From DAOUJI01 sp965219565 (lineage in GTDB: Bacteria; Chloroflexota; Dehalococcoidia; Lucifugimonadales; JAGWBF01): DNA of 64,000 bases. Below the pieces are notes generated by a model that saw only the letters and a list, made by a program, of their open reading frames with translations, searched no databases and had not been told where the DNA came from. The DNA is taken from positions 248,001 through 312,000 of the forward strand of contig OZ244780.1 of the NCBI GenBank assembly GCA_965219565.1, given 5' to 3'. This document shows positions 51,521-59,870 of the stretch, in pieces; positions within the stretch are counted from its first letter, which is position 1; each line of letters opens with the position of its first letter. The translations under genes were made by a program, and so were the position numbers.

Positions 51521-54500
51521 GTGGCCCCGAAGATCCCTAATTTGGCGCCGCCATCCCGCTTGGGACGTCATCTAAGCCTGAGGATTCCCCTATTCGGGAG
51601 ATGCCGGGCCATGGCATTTTTTATCGTGCTCGCCGGAGTGTTGGTTGCGAATGCCATCCCGGATGGTCCCACAGGCCGTCTTGCATATGGGCAAAGAGCC
51701 GACTCTTCGATAGACTTCGCCGAGAACGGATCGTCCTCTGTGGGCACGTTCGTTGCCCACGACCAGGACGGAGACGCCATTGTGTGGTCCCTGACCGGAC
51801 CCGATGCCGACCGGTTCACCATCGATGGCGCCGTGCTGGCCTTCAGGGAGCCCCCCAACTACGAAGACCCGCAGTCCAGATCTGGGAGGAACGTGTACCG
51901 GGTGACTGTGAACGCCAGCGGCGGCACGCACGACGTGGCCGTGACGGTGACGGACGCGGACGAGGCCGGAACGGCGAGCATAGACAGGCGGCAGCCGCAG
52001 GTATCAAGGCCGCTCGGGGCCAGCCTGTCGGACGAGGACGAGGGGGTGTCGGGCCAGCAGTGGCAGTGGGCAAGGTCCGAGGAGGGAACGACCTGGACGG
52101 ACATTGAGGGAACGACATCGCCAAGGCGGAGTCCGGCGCCGGCAGATCTGGGCATGTACCTGCGTGCGACGGTCACATACACCGACAAGTTCGGCTCCGG
52201 CAAGACCGCCTCGGCGGTGAGCGCCAACCGGGTGGAGCCCAGGACCCTGTCCAATGCCGCTCCCCGCTACGCGGACCGGAATGGAGATGAAGTTACCACG
52301 GTGCCCCGGTCCGTCCGGGAGAACACGCCCGTGGGTAGGTCCATAGGCCGGCGGGTATCGGCGACGGACGCGGACGACGACATCCTGTTCTACGAACTGC
52401 TGGACACCCCTGATCTGGAAGATGACGACGCCGCGCGGTTCACCATCGACAGTCTCTCCGGTCAGATAAGGGTCGGCAAAGAGCTGGGCGCCGACGACGA
52501 GGAGCGGGAGGACGAGGACTCGACGACTCTAGCCGGTACCCCCGCTCTGCCTGAAGACGAGGATGCCGACGACGCCGGCAACAGCGAGTACGTCCTGCGG
52601 GTGAGGGTGAGCGACCCGTCTACCGCCTCGGCCACAGTGAACGTGATCATCAAGGTCACCAACGTGAACGAGCCACCCGCCTTCGATGAGGACGTGCCGA
52701 CCTTGCTCAGGGTCAAGGAGAACGAGGACCCACCGAACATTACTGTTGGGGACAGCGGGACATCGATCGATGGCGCTACCTTCGCCGTCACCGACCAGGA
52801 CGCTAATGACACCACCTTTTCGTACTCGGTCACGGGTGACGACGATGAGGTCCTCGCCTTCGACAGCTCCACCAAGATCCTGGGCTTTATAGCGGACCAC
52901 AAGCCCGACTACGAAGAGAAGAACTCGTACTCGATAACCATTACGGCCCGCTCCCGCGGGCGGTCGACCACCCTGGACGTGACCATCGAGGTGGTGGATA
53001 CGGAAGACGTGGGAGAAGTTTTCTTGTCCCAGAGGCAGCCACAGGTAGGCATCGCAGTACATGGCACGGTCAGCGACCCCGACGGCGGCGTGGGGATTGA
53101 CAGGTGGGTGTGGGAACGGTCCGCTGAGATCACGGTGGACAACGACGGCACGCCGTCGGCCGAGTGCCGGGACGACCCTGACACGCCCGGCATCAATGTC
53201 GTGGTCGGCTGGACCCCGATAGATGGGGTCTCGTCGGCGGTCTACACGCCGAAGCTGTCCGATTTGGACAGGTGTCTGAGGGCGACTGCGGTCTACACCG
53301 ACAACATAGATGACGCTGACGATCAGGCAACGGGAGTGTCGGAAGCCCCAGTGCAGGACAGCAGACCTGCCAACGCCGCTCCGAGGTTCGTGGACCAGGA
53401 CCTGAACACATCGGGAGACCAGTCGGACAAGACGAGCCGGAAGGTGGCGGAGAACACGGAGGCCGAGCAGAGCATTGGAACCCCGGTCAGCGCCTTCGAC
53501 GATGACGACGAGCTGCTGGTCTACACCCTGGATGGTGCGGACGCCGCCTTCTTCAGCATGTCGAGGAACGTCGGCCAGCTGAAGACGAAGGCTGCCTTGA
53601 ACTTCGAGGCCAGGAACAGTTACGGCGTAGTTGTGACCGCCACTGATCCGTCGGGAGCCGCGGACAGCATACAGGTTACTATCAACGTCACCGACGTAAA
53701 CGACCCAGTCCATATAACCGGAATCAGGTCGGTGCGTTACTCCGAGAACGATACGGCCCCGGTAGCCACCTTCAGCGCATTTGACGAGGGTGAACACGTC
53801 ATCAGGTGGTCTGTAAATGGACCCGACGACGACCTGTTTGCCATCGATGATGGCATGCTGGCTTTCAGGGAACCCCCTAACTACGAAGACCCGCAGTCTG
53901 CAACAGATTCCGCGCTGCTGTCTGAGAGGAACGTGTACCGGGTGACTGTTCAGGCCGCCGGCGGCACACGCGACGTGACCGTGAGGGTTACGGACGTGGA
54001 CGAGGCTGGAACGGCGAGCATAGACAGGCCGCAGCCGCAGGTCGAACGGCTGCTTTCAGCCAGCCTGTCGGACGAGGACGACGGGGTGATGGACGAGCAG
54101 TGGCAGTGGGCGAGGTCCGAAGACGGCACGACCTGGACGGACATAAAGGGAGCGACAACGCCGAGGCGGAGGCCGGCAGCGGCAGACGTGGACATGTACC
54201 TGCGCGCAACGGTCACCTACTCCGACAAGTTCGGCTCCGGCAAGACCGCCTCGGCGGTGAGCGCCAACCGTGTGGAGGCGACGACCCTGACCGATGCCGC
54301 TCCCTCCTTTGCCGATCAGGATGACGATGAGGCCACATCCTACATAGAGGTCACTCGGTCCATTGCCGAGAACACGGCTGTGGGCATGCCCATAGGGGAG
54401 CCGGTATCGGCGTCGGACGCCGACGAGGACATTCTGTTCTACGAGTTGCTGGACACCCCCGATCTGGAGGATGGCGACGGCGATGCGCGCTTCACCATCG

Positions 54501-55993
54501 ACAGCCTCTCCGGTCAGATAAGGGTCGGCAGAGAGCTGGGCGCCGATCCCGGCGAGACCGAAGACGAGGACTCGACGGCTCTAACCGGTGTCCTCGCTCT
54601 GCCTGATGAAGAGGATGCCGGCGAGGAAAACAACGGCGAGTACGTCCTGGGGGTGAGGGCAAGCGACCCGTCGACCGCCTCGGCCACCGTGAACGTTATC
54701 GTCAGGATCACCGAGGTGAACGAGGCCCCTGCCTTCGATGAGGACGCACCGGCGCTGCTGAGCGTAGTGGAGAACGAGGACCCGCCGGTCATCACGTTCG
54801 GGGACGACGACAGTCCGGTGGTCGCCGCTACCTACGCCGTCACCGACGAGGACGGCAGCGTCACCGGCCCTGACGGTTATGACGACATAACCTACACGTA
54901 CTCGGTGTCGGGCGCCGACAGTGATGACCTTGTCTTCGACAGTGAGGGCGTTCTGAGCTTCAAGCCAGGCCACGAGCCTGACTTCGAGGATCAAAGCTCG
55001 TACTTGATAACCGTCGTGGCCCGCTCCGGTGAGGGCTCCCGCAGGCTGTCGGCCACTCTGGACGTGACCATCGAGGTGGTGGATGGGGAAGACGCCGGAG
55101 CGGTGGTCCTGTCCCAGAGGCAGCCGGAGGTGGGCATCGCGATACATGCCGCGGCCAGCGACGACGACGGCGGCGTGACGATCGGGAGGTGGGTGTGGGA
55201 GCTGTCCGATGAGGTTACGTTCAACGACAGAGGCGCTCCGTCGCACGAGTGCCGGGACGACCCTGGCACGCCCGGCATAGATGCCGTTGACGATGACGGG
55301 TGGGACCCGATAGCCGGGTCCTCGTCGGCGGTCTACGCCCCGAAGCTGGCTGATGTGGGCAGGTGTCTGCGGGCGGTGGCGATGTACACCGACAACGTAG
55401 GTGACGATGACGAGGCAAAGGGAGCGCTGGAGGTCCCAGTAGGGAGGCACGGATCTTTTGGCGCTGCGCCGGCATCCGACGGCGGATTCGTCAATGCCGC
55501 GCCCGTGTTCCCAGACCAGGATTTCGTCAACGAGGGCGACCAGTCTGAGAGGACGAGCCGGGAGGTGGCGGAGAACACTGAGGCAGAGCGGAACATCGGA
55601 GCTCCGGTCAGCGCCCAGGACGATGATGGTGACCTGCTGATCTACACCCTGGCTGGTCCGGACGCTGAGTTCTTCCGAATAGGCAGGAACAATGGCCAGC
55701 TGAAGACTAAGGCTCCCCTGAACTACGAGGCCAGAAGCAGCTACACGGTGGTGGTCACTGCCACCGACCCGTTTGGCGCCATGGACAACATAACGGTGAC
55801 CATTTACGTCACCGATGAGGACGACCCCGCAGTAATAACGGTGAATACGGTTGGGTCCCCACGGAGGTCTCTGAAGGAATGGCCCGCGTGGGTGGAGGTG
55901 AGCGCCTGCACAGTACAAGAACGAACCTCAACCAGAGGATTCTTGACTTCTGCGAGTTGGGTGGAGAGGGTAATAATATGTAGCCACAAATAA
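51521..55993 (+). CDS. giant secreted protein with cadherin-like repeats
   Basis: This 1490-residue, very acidic protein has an N-terminal signal peptide (AMAFFIVLAGVLVANA, cleaved near residue 45). Two long units of about 675 residues follow, each holding several cadherin-like domains. Their calcium-site motifs are visible, for example SATDADDD, VTNVNEPPAFDE, VTDVNDPVHI and the YVLRVRVSDPSTASATVNV strands. Each unit also has an Ig-like segment (WQWARSEEGTTWTDIEG). The units are copies of each other (51.7-53.7 and 53.7-55.8 kb). The C-terminus after about residue 1440 is unrelated sequence with no anchor, so a third unit may be lost. GTG 51521 is taken; ATG 51611 is the alternative. A calcium-dependent adhesin is likely. 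Confidence 0.87.
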   Translation: MAPKIPNLAPPSRLGRHLSLRIPLFGRCRAMAFFIVLAGVLVANAIPDGPTGRLAYGQRADSSIDFAENGSSSVGTFVAHDQDGDAIVWSLTGPDADRFTIDGAVLAFREPPNYEDPQSRSGRNVYRVTVNASGGTHDVAVTVTDADEAGTASIDRRQPQVSRPLGASLSDEDEGVSGQQWQWARSEEGTTWTDIEGTTSPRRSPAPADLGMYLRATVTYTDKFGSGKTASAVSANRVEPRTLSNAAPRYADRNGDEVTTVPRSVRENTPVGRSIGRRVSATDADDDILFYELLDTPDLEDDDAARFTIDSLSGQIRVGKELGADDEEREDEDSTTLAGTPALPEDEDADDAGNSEYVLRVRVSDPSTASATVNVIIKVTNVNEPPAFDEDVPTLLRVKENEDPPNITVGDSGTSIDGATFAVTDQDANDTTFSYSVTGDDDEVLAFDSSTKILGFIADHKPDYEEKNSYSITITARSRGRSTTLDVTIEVVDTEDVGEVFLSQRQPQVGIAVHGTVSDPDGGVGIDRWVWERSAEITVDNDGTPSAECRDDPDTPGINVVVGWTPIDGVSSAVYTPKLSDLDRCLRATAVYTDNIDDADDQATGVSEAPVQDSRPANAAPRFVDQDLNTSGDQSDKTSRKVAENTEAEQSIGTPVSAFDDDDELLVYTLDGADAAFFSMSRNVGQLKTKAALNFEARNSYGVVVTATDPSGAADSIQVTINVTDVNDPVHITGIRSVRYSENDTAPVATFSAFDEGEHVIRWSVNGPDDDLFAIDDGMLAFREPPNYEDPQSATDSALLSERNVYRVTVQAAGGTRDVTVRVTDVDEAGTASIDRPQPQVERLLSASLSDEDDGVMDEQWQWARSEDGTTWTDIKGATTPRRRPAAADVDMYLRATVTYSDKFGSGKTASAVSANRVEATTLTDAAPSFADQDDDEATSYIEVTRSIAENTAVGMPIGEPVSASDADEDILFYELLDTPDLEDGDGDARFTIDSLSGQIRVGRELGADPGETEDEDSTALTGVLALPDEEDAGEENNGEYVLGVRASDPSTASATVNVIVRITEVNEAPAFDEDAPALLSVVENEDPPVITFGDDDSPVVAATYAVTDEDGSVTGPDGYDDITYTYSVSGADSDDLVFDSEGVLSFKPGHEPDFEDQSSYLITVVARSGEGSRRLSATLDVTIEVVDGEDAGAVVLSQRQPEVGIAIHAAASDDDGGVTIGRWVWELSDEVTFNDRGAPSHECRDDPGTPGIDAVDDDGWDPIAGSSSAVYAPKLADVGRCLRAVAMYTDNVGDDDEAKGALEVPVGRHGSFGAAPASDGGFVNAAPVFPDQDFVNEGDQSERTSREVAENTEAERNIGAPVSAQDDDGDLLIYTLAGPDAEFFRIGRNNGQLKTKAPLNYEARSSYTVVVTATDPFGAMDNITVTIYVTDEDDPAVITVNTVGSPRRSLKEWPAWVEVSACTVQERTSTRGFLTSASWVERVIICSHK

Positions 55994-56136
55994 GCCCCTT
56001 ATTGAGACTACTTACCACACTCGTTACCACAATATCGACGGATTTAACAGGGAACCTGCGGTAATCCCCGAAAGGTGGACCCTGTGCCCATCTGCAAGCC
56101 ACGACAGTTCACGGAGTCTCCTGTTCGAGCCTCTTC

Positions 56137-56213
56137 TGGTGGGCGGTAGTGGACTCGAACCACTGACCTCCGCCATGTCAAGGCGGCACTCTAACCAGCT
56201 GAGCTAACCGCCC
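56137..56213 (-). tRNA. tRNA-Val (anticodon GAC)
   Basis: On the minus strand the acceptor arms GGGCGGT (56213-56207) and ACCGCCC (56147-56141) pair fully. The D arm (GCTCAGCTGGTTAGAGT), the anticodon arm CCGCC-TTGACAT-GGCGG and the T arm (AGTGG-TTCGAGT-CCACT) are all intact. The anticodon GAC reads valine codons GUC/GUU. The discriminator is A at 56140 and CCA is encoded at 56139-56137. Confidence 0.97.
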
Positions 56214-56331
56214 ACGTTGCGGTTCATTCGAGTGTAGCAAGACAGGTTTGGAGCGTCAACCAATCTCGCTCCCGACGCGCGTAGGCGGCAGTCCGGTTTA
56301 GGACGTATACTGGGAATTCTAAACACCGACA

Positions 56332-56352
56332 GACTAGGGCCAAGCCCTAGTC
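56332..56352 (+). promoter_or_regulatory. hairpin in the leader of the Nudix gene
   Basis: GACTAGGGC (56332-56340), CAA and GCCCTAGTC (56344-56352) form a perfect 9-bp hairpin 38 bp before the start codon of the Nudix gene. It has no T run. It may be part of the 5' leader. Confidence 0.5.
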
Positions 56353-56390
56353 GGCTCGCGGGGTCGGTCGAATGCGAAGGAGGCGGCGGA

Positions 56391-56903
56391 ATCTCATCCT
56401 ACCGTTTTTGTCCCAAGTGCGGAGGGCGCCTGGAGTCCCGGCGCCGGGGCGACAGAGAACGCCTCGTATGCTCATCTTGCGACTCCGTTCTCTACCGCAA
56501 TCCCGCTGTCGGAGTCGCGGTGATACTCATGGACGGCTCTCGTGTGCTCCTTGGGCGGCGCAGCCGAGGCGCTTACCAGGGCATGTGGTGCATCCCTTGC
56601 GGATACGTAGAGTGGGGTGAGGACGTTAGAGACGCCGCTCTTCGGGAATTTCTGGAAGAGACCGGACTGGACGTGGAGCTGGGTCCGGTGTATGAAGTCC
56701 ACTCCAACTTCCACAACCCCGATTCACTGACCGTGGGCGTCTGGTTTACCGGGACCTCAGTTGGCGGAAGCCTTCAGGCCGCCGACGATCTGGACCGCGT
56801 TGAGTTCTTTCCGCTGGACGCTTTGCCCGACGAGATGGCCTTCCCTACAGACAGGCTGGTGCTCGACCGGCTGCGTCGTGAGGCCGCCGAATCAAGCCTC
56901 TAG
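56391..56903 (+). CDS. Nudix hydrolase with N-terminal zinc ribbon, probable ATC start
   Basis: This 170-residue protein has a four-cysteine zinc ribbon (YRFCPKCGGRL, LVCSSCDSVLY), then the linker YRNPAVGVAVILMDG, then a perfect Nudix box GX5EX7REUXEEXGU starting at GYVEWGED. It should hydrolyse a nucleoside diphosphate derivative, like other NudC-type or ADP-ribose-type members. The reading frame continues upstream of GTG 56520 through the zinc ribbon, and the only start that fits is ATC 56391. It lies 7 nt after a perfect GAAGGAGG (56376-56383). Starting at GTG 56520 would drop the ribbon and the first Nudix strand. A near copy of its 3' end lies at 58109-58206. Confidence 0.85.
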   Translation: MSSYRFCPKCGGRLESRRRGDRERLVCSSCDSVLYRNPAVGVAVILMDGSRVLLGRRSRGAYQGMWCIPCGYVEWGEDVRDAALREFLEETGLDVELGPVYEVHSNFHNPDSLTVGVWFTGTSVGGSLQAADDLDRVEFFPLDALPDEMAFPTDRLVLDRLRREAAESSL

Positions 56904-57198
56904 CTTGCCCGTCTGTGGCCCGCAATCAACAATCCGTTCAGGAACAATAATTGGCCCACCAAGCTATAGATGCTGTTCTAGGACCTCCCGAAAATTGGTC
57001 ATGCAAGGCTTCTTGGACGAAGTCGTTTGGCGCATCGTTAAGTGACCAAACTGGATATCAGTCTCTTTACCCTGGCGGTCCATGCCATATAAGCCCTTGT
57101 CATGGTCTCCGGTACCGGAAAAACACTCCAACTCGGGGGACATCCTCAAGGTTAAAGCATTAAACTTGACCACGGAGTCGACGCATAGGTGGGAGACG

Positions 57199-58059
57199 AT
57201 GAAAACTATCGACGACAGAACACTAGAAGCTATTGCCGAGTTGATATGTGGCTCAGGTGACGGTAGTGGTGGTGGATACAAGTCTCCGGGGCCCTATCGC
57301 AGTATGGTTGACATCATCAAATTCTTTGACCGTGCGGGAGTACTTCCCCGGGGAGAATCGTCTACCAGGAAATGGTTTGTTCTAGAATCCTTGCAGAATG
57401 TAAACGGAACGGATGACTTTGAGAAGGTTGTACTGAGGCTAGCGTCTCCAAAAGAATATAGTGGCGACAGCGAAGTGACACAAAGGGTTAATGACTATTT
57501 GAACGGCACTCTCCAGGTCGAAGGTGTCGAAGTAGTTCTTGTCGGAGTAGAACCACAACTGAGAGACCGTGATGCCTCGATGGCGACTCCACAATTGAAC
57601 CAAACCCAAATCGAAGATTCCCCTGATTTTCATAAGCTAGTCAGCGACAGTTCGCTTGCGGACGTTTTGTCGTTTCGATGGCAGGAAGCCCAGAGATGTG
57701 TGCAAGGAGAAGCGTATCTTGCTGCAGTTGTTATGATGGGAAGTATCTTGGAAGGTGTATTGCTCCACAGATTCGAGAATGACCTCCAAACTGGATATCA
57801 AGCAAATAGTTCGCCAAAGGAACGTGGCAAACCTAGACCAATCAACCAGTGGGGACTCTCTGCGTTGATTGACGTTGCTCACGAAGTGGGCTGGCTACAA
57901 GGCGATGTAAAACGCTTTAGTCATGCATTGCGGGAATCTCGAAATCTCGTCCACCCGGACATGCAGAGGTTGCAACAAGACAAACCGGATCGCGATACAT
58001 GCTCAATCTGCTGGCCGGTTGTTCGGGCAGCTGTTTCCGATTTGTTGGCGATAGACTGA
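57199..58059 (+). CDS. abortive-infection-like protein (AbiJ N-terminal-like + Abi_C/HEPN-like)
   Basis: This 286-residue protein appears to have two domains. The N-terminal part (residues 5-75: LEAIAELICGSGDGSGGGYK, then PGPYRSMVDIIKFFDRAGV) resembles the AbiJ N-terminal domain 3. The C-terminal part resembles the abortive-infection C-terminal (HEPN-type) domain: EAYLAAVVMMGSILEGVLLH, then LIDVAHEVGWLQGDV and SHALRESRNLVHP, with an RN-x-x-H motif. This build is typical of phage-defence toxins. ATG 57199 follows GGGAG; a longer reading from 57082 looks non-coding. Its GC content is clearly lower than that of its neighbours. It lies between the Nudix gene and a broken copy of that gene's 3' end, which points to insertion. 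The domain names rest on pattern memory only. Confidence 0.65.
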   Translation: MKTIDDRTLEAIAELICGSGDGSGGGYKSPGPYRSMVDIIKFFDRAGVLPRGESSTRKWFVLESLQNVNGTDDFEKVVLRLASPKEYSGDSEVTQRVNDYLNGTLQVEGVEVVLVGVEPQLRDRDASMATPQLNQTQIEDSPDFHKLVSDSSLADVLSFRWQEAQRCVQGEAYLAAVVMMGSILEGVLLHRFENDLQTGYQANSSPKERGKPRPINQWGLSALIDVAHEVGWLQGDVKRFSHALRESRNLVHPDMQRLQQDKPDRDTCSICWPVVRAAVSDLLAID

Positions 58060-58108
58060 GTAGTCCTCGACCCATATAAAACATTCTATTGTGTTAATCT
58101 ATCGTCGA

Positions 58109-58237
58109 ATTTTTCCGCTAGACGCTTTGCCCGACGAGATGGCCTTCCCGACAGACAGGCTGGTGCTCGACCGGTTGCGCCGTGAGGCCGCCGACTCCGG
58201 GAGCTAGCTTGCCCGTCTGTGGCCCCCCATCTATAAT
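58109..58237 (+). pseudogene. broken duplicate of the Nudix gene 3' end
   Basis: This stretch repeats 56807-56935, the last 32 codons and downstream flank of the Nudix gene, at roughly 88% identity by eye. Shared pieces are GACGCTTTGCCCGACGAGAT, GACAGGCTGGTGCTCGACCG and TAGCTTGCCCGTCTGTGGCC. One T is missing near its left end, so the frame is broken, and nothing of the Nudix box is left. Confidence 0.85.
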
Positions 58238-58285
58238 CCCTTCGTCGGTCTAGTGTCCAGCCCCAATGTTCCCCAAGGAGGAGCC

Positions 58286-58603
58286 ATGCACGTAGTAATC
58301 GTTCCCATTCAAATCAAGGACGGATTCAAGGACCAGTTCATCGAGGAGTTGCTCCTGGACGCCAAGGGATCGGTCAATGACGAGCCGGGGTGCCTCCGGT
58401 TCGACGTAATCCAGGATCCCGAGGTCCCAAACCGCGTGTGGCTCTACGAGGTGTACAAAGACGCGGCGGCTTTCGAGGCTCACACACAGGCCCCTCACTT
58501 CGTGAAGTGGAGGGAGGCCACTCAGGAGTGGCGTGATGAAGGCCCTGGGGTGGCCGTAAGAGGCGGTGCCAACATCTGGCCCTCTGACGCTGAGTGGAAA
58601 TGA
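58286..58603 (+). CDS. ABM-family monooxygenase-like protein, copy 1
   Basis: This 105-residue protein is of the antibiotic biosynthesis monooxygenase (ABM) ferredoxin-like fold family. Family elements are the start VVIVPIQIKDGFKDQFIEEL, the middle DEPGCLRFDVIQDPEVPNRV and WLYEVYKDAAAFEAH, followed by the His of TQAPHFVKW. Members are small dimeric enzymes or quinol/quinone oxidases. ATG 58286 has AAGGAGGA upstream. A paralogue follows after 17 bp, then an NHL protein and an enolase-superfamily enzyme, all on the same strand and likely in one operon. Confidence 0.88.
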   Translation: MHVVIVPIQIKDGFKDQFIEELLLDAKGSVNDEPGCLRFDVIQDPEVPNRVWLYEVYKDAAAFEAHTQAPHFVKWREATQEWRDEGPGVAVRGGANIWPSDAEWK

Positions 58604-58620
58604 CCTAAGCGAGATATGCC

Positions 58621-58947
58621 ATGTATGTACTTATCGCTTCAATAGACGTCAAGGCAGAGTTCAAGGACCGGTTCATCGAAGAGAGCAAGCTTGACGCTCA
58701 AGGGTCGGTCAGGGATGAGCCGGGATGTTCCCGCTTCGACATCATCCAGGACCCGGAGAACCCCCACAGGCTCTGGCTCTACGAGGTCTATCTCAACGAG
58801 GACGGCTTTAAAGCCCACGGTCAAACGCCCCACCTGAAACGATGGCTCGAAACCCGAGATTGGTGGGATGGACCGCCTACGCTTTGGGTCAAAGGAGGGA
58901 CCAATATCTGGCCCTCCGATGACGAGTGGGAGTCTCCCAAAAGCTAG
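58621..58947 (+). CDS. ABM-family monooxygenase-like protein, copy 2
   Basis: This 108-residue paralogue of the preceding ABM protein is about half identical to it (shared DEPGC-x-RFD-x-IQDPE and RxWLYEVY, and the C-terminal GGxNIWPSDxEW). ABM proteins work as dimers with composite sites, so the two could pair. It lies 17 bp after copy 1 and 40 bp before the NHL gene. The ribosome site is GCGAGATATGCC, which is weak. Confidence 0.88.
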   Translation: MYVLIASIDVKAEFKDRFIEESKLDAQGSVRDEPGCSRFDIIQDPENPHRLWLYEVYLNEDGFKAHGQTPHLKRWLETRDWWDGPPTLWVKGGTNIWPSDDEWESPKS

Positions 58948-58987
58948 GCGGCGGGAACAAGCAACCCCAAGATAGGAGGGATGTCAA

Positions 58988-59866
58988 ATGACCACCGTTG
59001 GTTCAGGAAATTTCACCTACAGCTTCATACAAGACTGGCCCAAGCTGCCGGAGGGGCAATCATTCGGTACGGTAAGCGCCCTCGCCACCGATTCCCAGGA
59101 CAGGGTTTACGTCTTCCACAGGGCCGACCCGCCGGTGATGGTATTCGACAGCGACGGCTCCTTTCTCGATTCCTGGGGCCACAAGGCCTTCGCCAATCCC
59201 CACGGCATCTCGATTCACAACGACATCGTCTACGTCACCGACCGGGAGGACTCGGTCGCCCTGCAGTTTACCCTGGATGGGAGACCCATTCAGGTGCTGG
59301 GCGAGCGGGGCGTCCATTCCGACACGGGCTGTGAAAACCCTGGCGACGTCGTCCCCAGAGCCGCAGGGCCCTTCAACTACCCAACCGAAATGGTGCCTGC
59401 GCCGTCGGGAGAGCTATACGTAACCGACGGCTACCGCAACTCCAGGGTTCACCGTTTCGCCGCGAACGGGCAACTCATCTCTTCCTGGGGAGACCCTGGG
59501 AAGGGAGGCCCAAACCAGTTTCACCTGCCCCACAGTCTGCTGATTGGTCCCGACGGCAATGTCTACGTATGCGACCGTGAGAACTCCCGCATCCAGGTGT
59601 TCTCCCAGTCGGGCGAGTTCATAACTATGTGGACTGACATGCAGCGTCCCAACGACATCTCCCTGGACAGCGAAGGTTTCTTCTACACCTGCGAGCGGTT
59701 CTCCGACACGAATGGCCCACAGGTCTCCGTCTACGACGGACAGGGAACGGTTCTGGCCCGGTGGAGCACCAGGGGAGCCCACGGCATGTGGGTGGACTCA
59801 AAGGGCGACATATACCTTGGCCTCACGGGAGACAAGAGCGTAGACAAATACGTAAGACAGAGGTAA
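58988..59866 (+). CDS. NHL-repeat beta-propeller protein (lyase/lactonase-like)
   Basis: This 292-residue protein has about five to six NHL-type blades (DRVYVFHRADPPVMVFDSDG, FANPHGISIHNDIVYVTDRE, LPHSLLIGPDGNVYVCDREN). The fold is close to peptidylamidoglycolate lyase and SMP-30 lactonases. No signal peptide is seen. AGGAGG precedes the ATG. It sits between the ABM pair and the enolase-superfamily gene, 4 bp from the latter, which suggests a step in the same catabolic route, perhaps lactone opening. Confidence 0.85.
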   Translation: MTTVGSGNFTYSFIQDWPKLPEGQSFGTVSALATDSQDRVYVFHRADPPVMVFDSDGSFLDSWGHKAFANPHGISIHNDIVYVTDREDSVALQFTLDGRPIQVLGERGVHSDTGCENPGDVVPRAAGPFNYPTEMVPAPSGELYVTDGYRNSRVHRFAANGQLISSWGDPGKGGPNQFHLPHSLLIGPDGNVYVCDRENSRIQVFSQSGEFITMWTDMQRPNDISLDSEGFFYTCERFSDTNGPQVSVYDGQGTVLARWSTRGAHGMWVDSKGDIYLGLTGDKSVDKYVRQR

Positions 59867-59870
59867 GGCC

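Noticed and set aside
52529..53797. 422-codon open frame on the minus strand
   Set aside because: It is antisense to the cadherin-like gene, and a similar frame recurs at 54581-55918 only because the sense gene is duplicated.
56332..56352. Hairpin before the Nudix gene as a terminator of the cadherin-like gene
   Set aside because: It lies 340 bp beyond that gene, past a tRNA on the other strand, and has no T run.
56520..56903. GTG at 56520 as start of the Nudix hydrolase
   Set aside because: It cuts off a clear zinc ribbon and the first Nudix strand, and has no ribosome site, whereas GAAGGAGG precedes ATC 56391.
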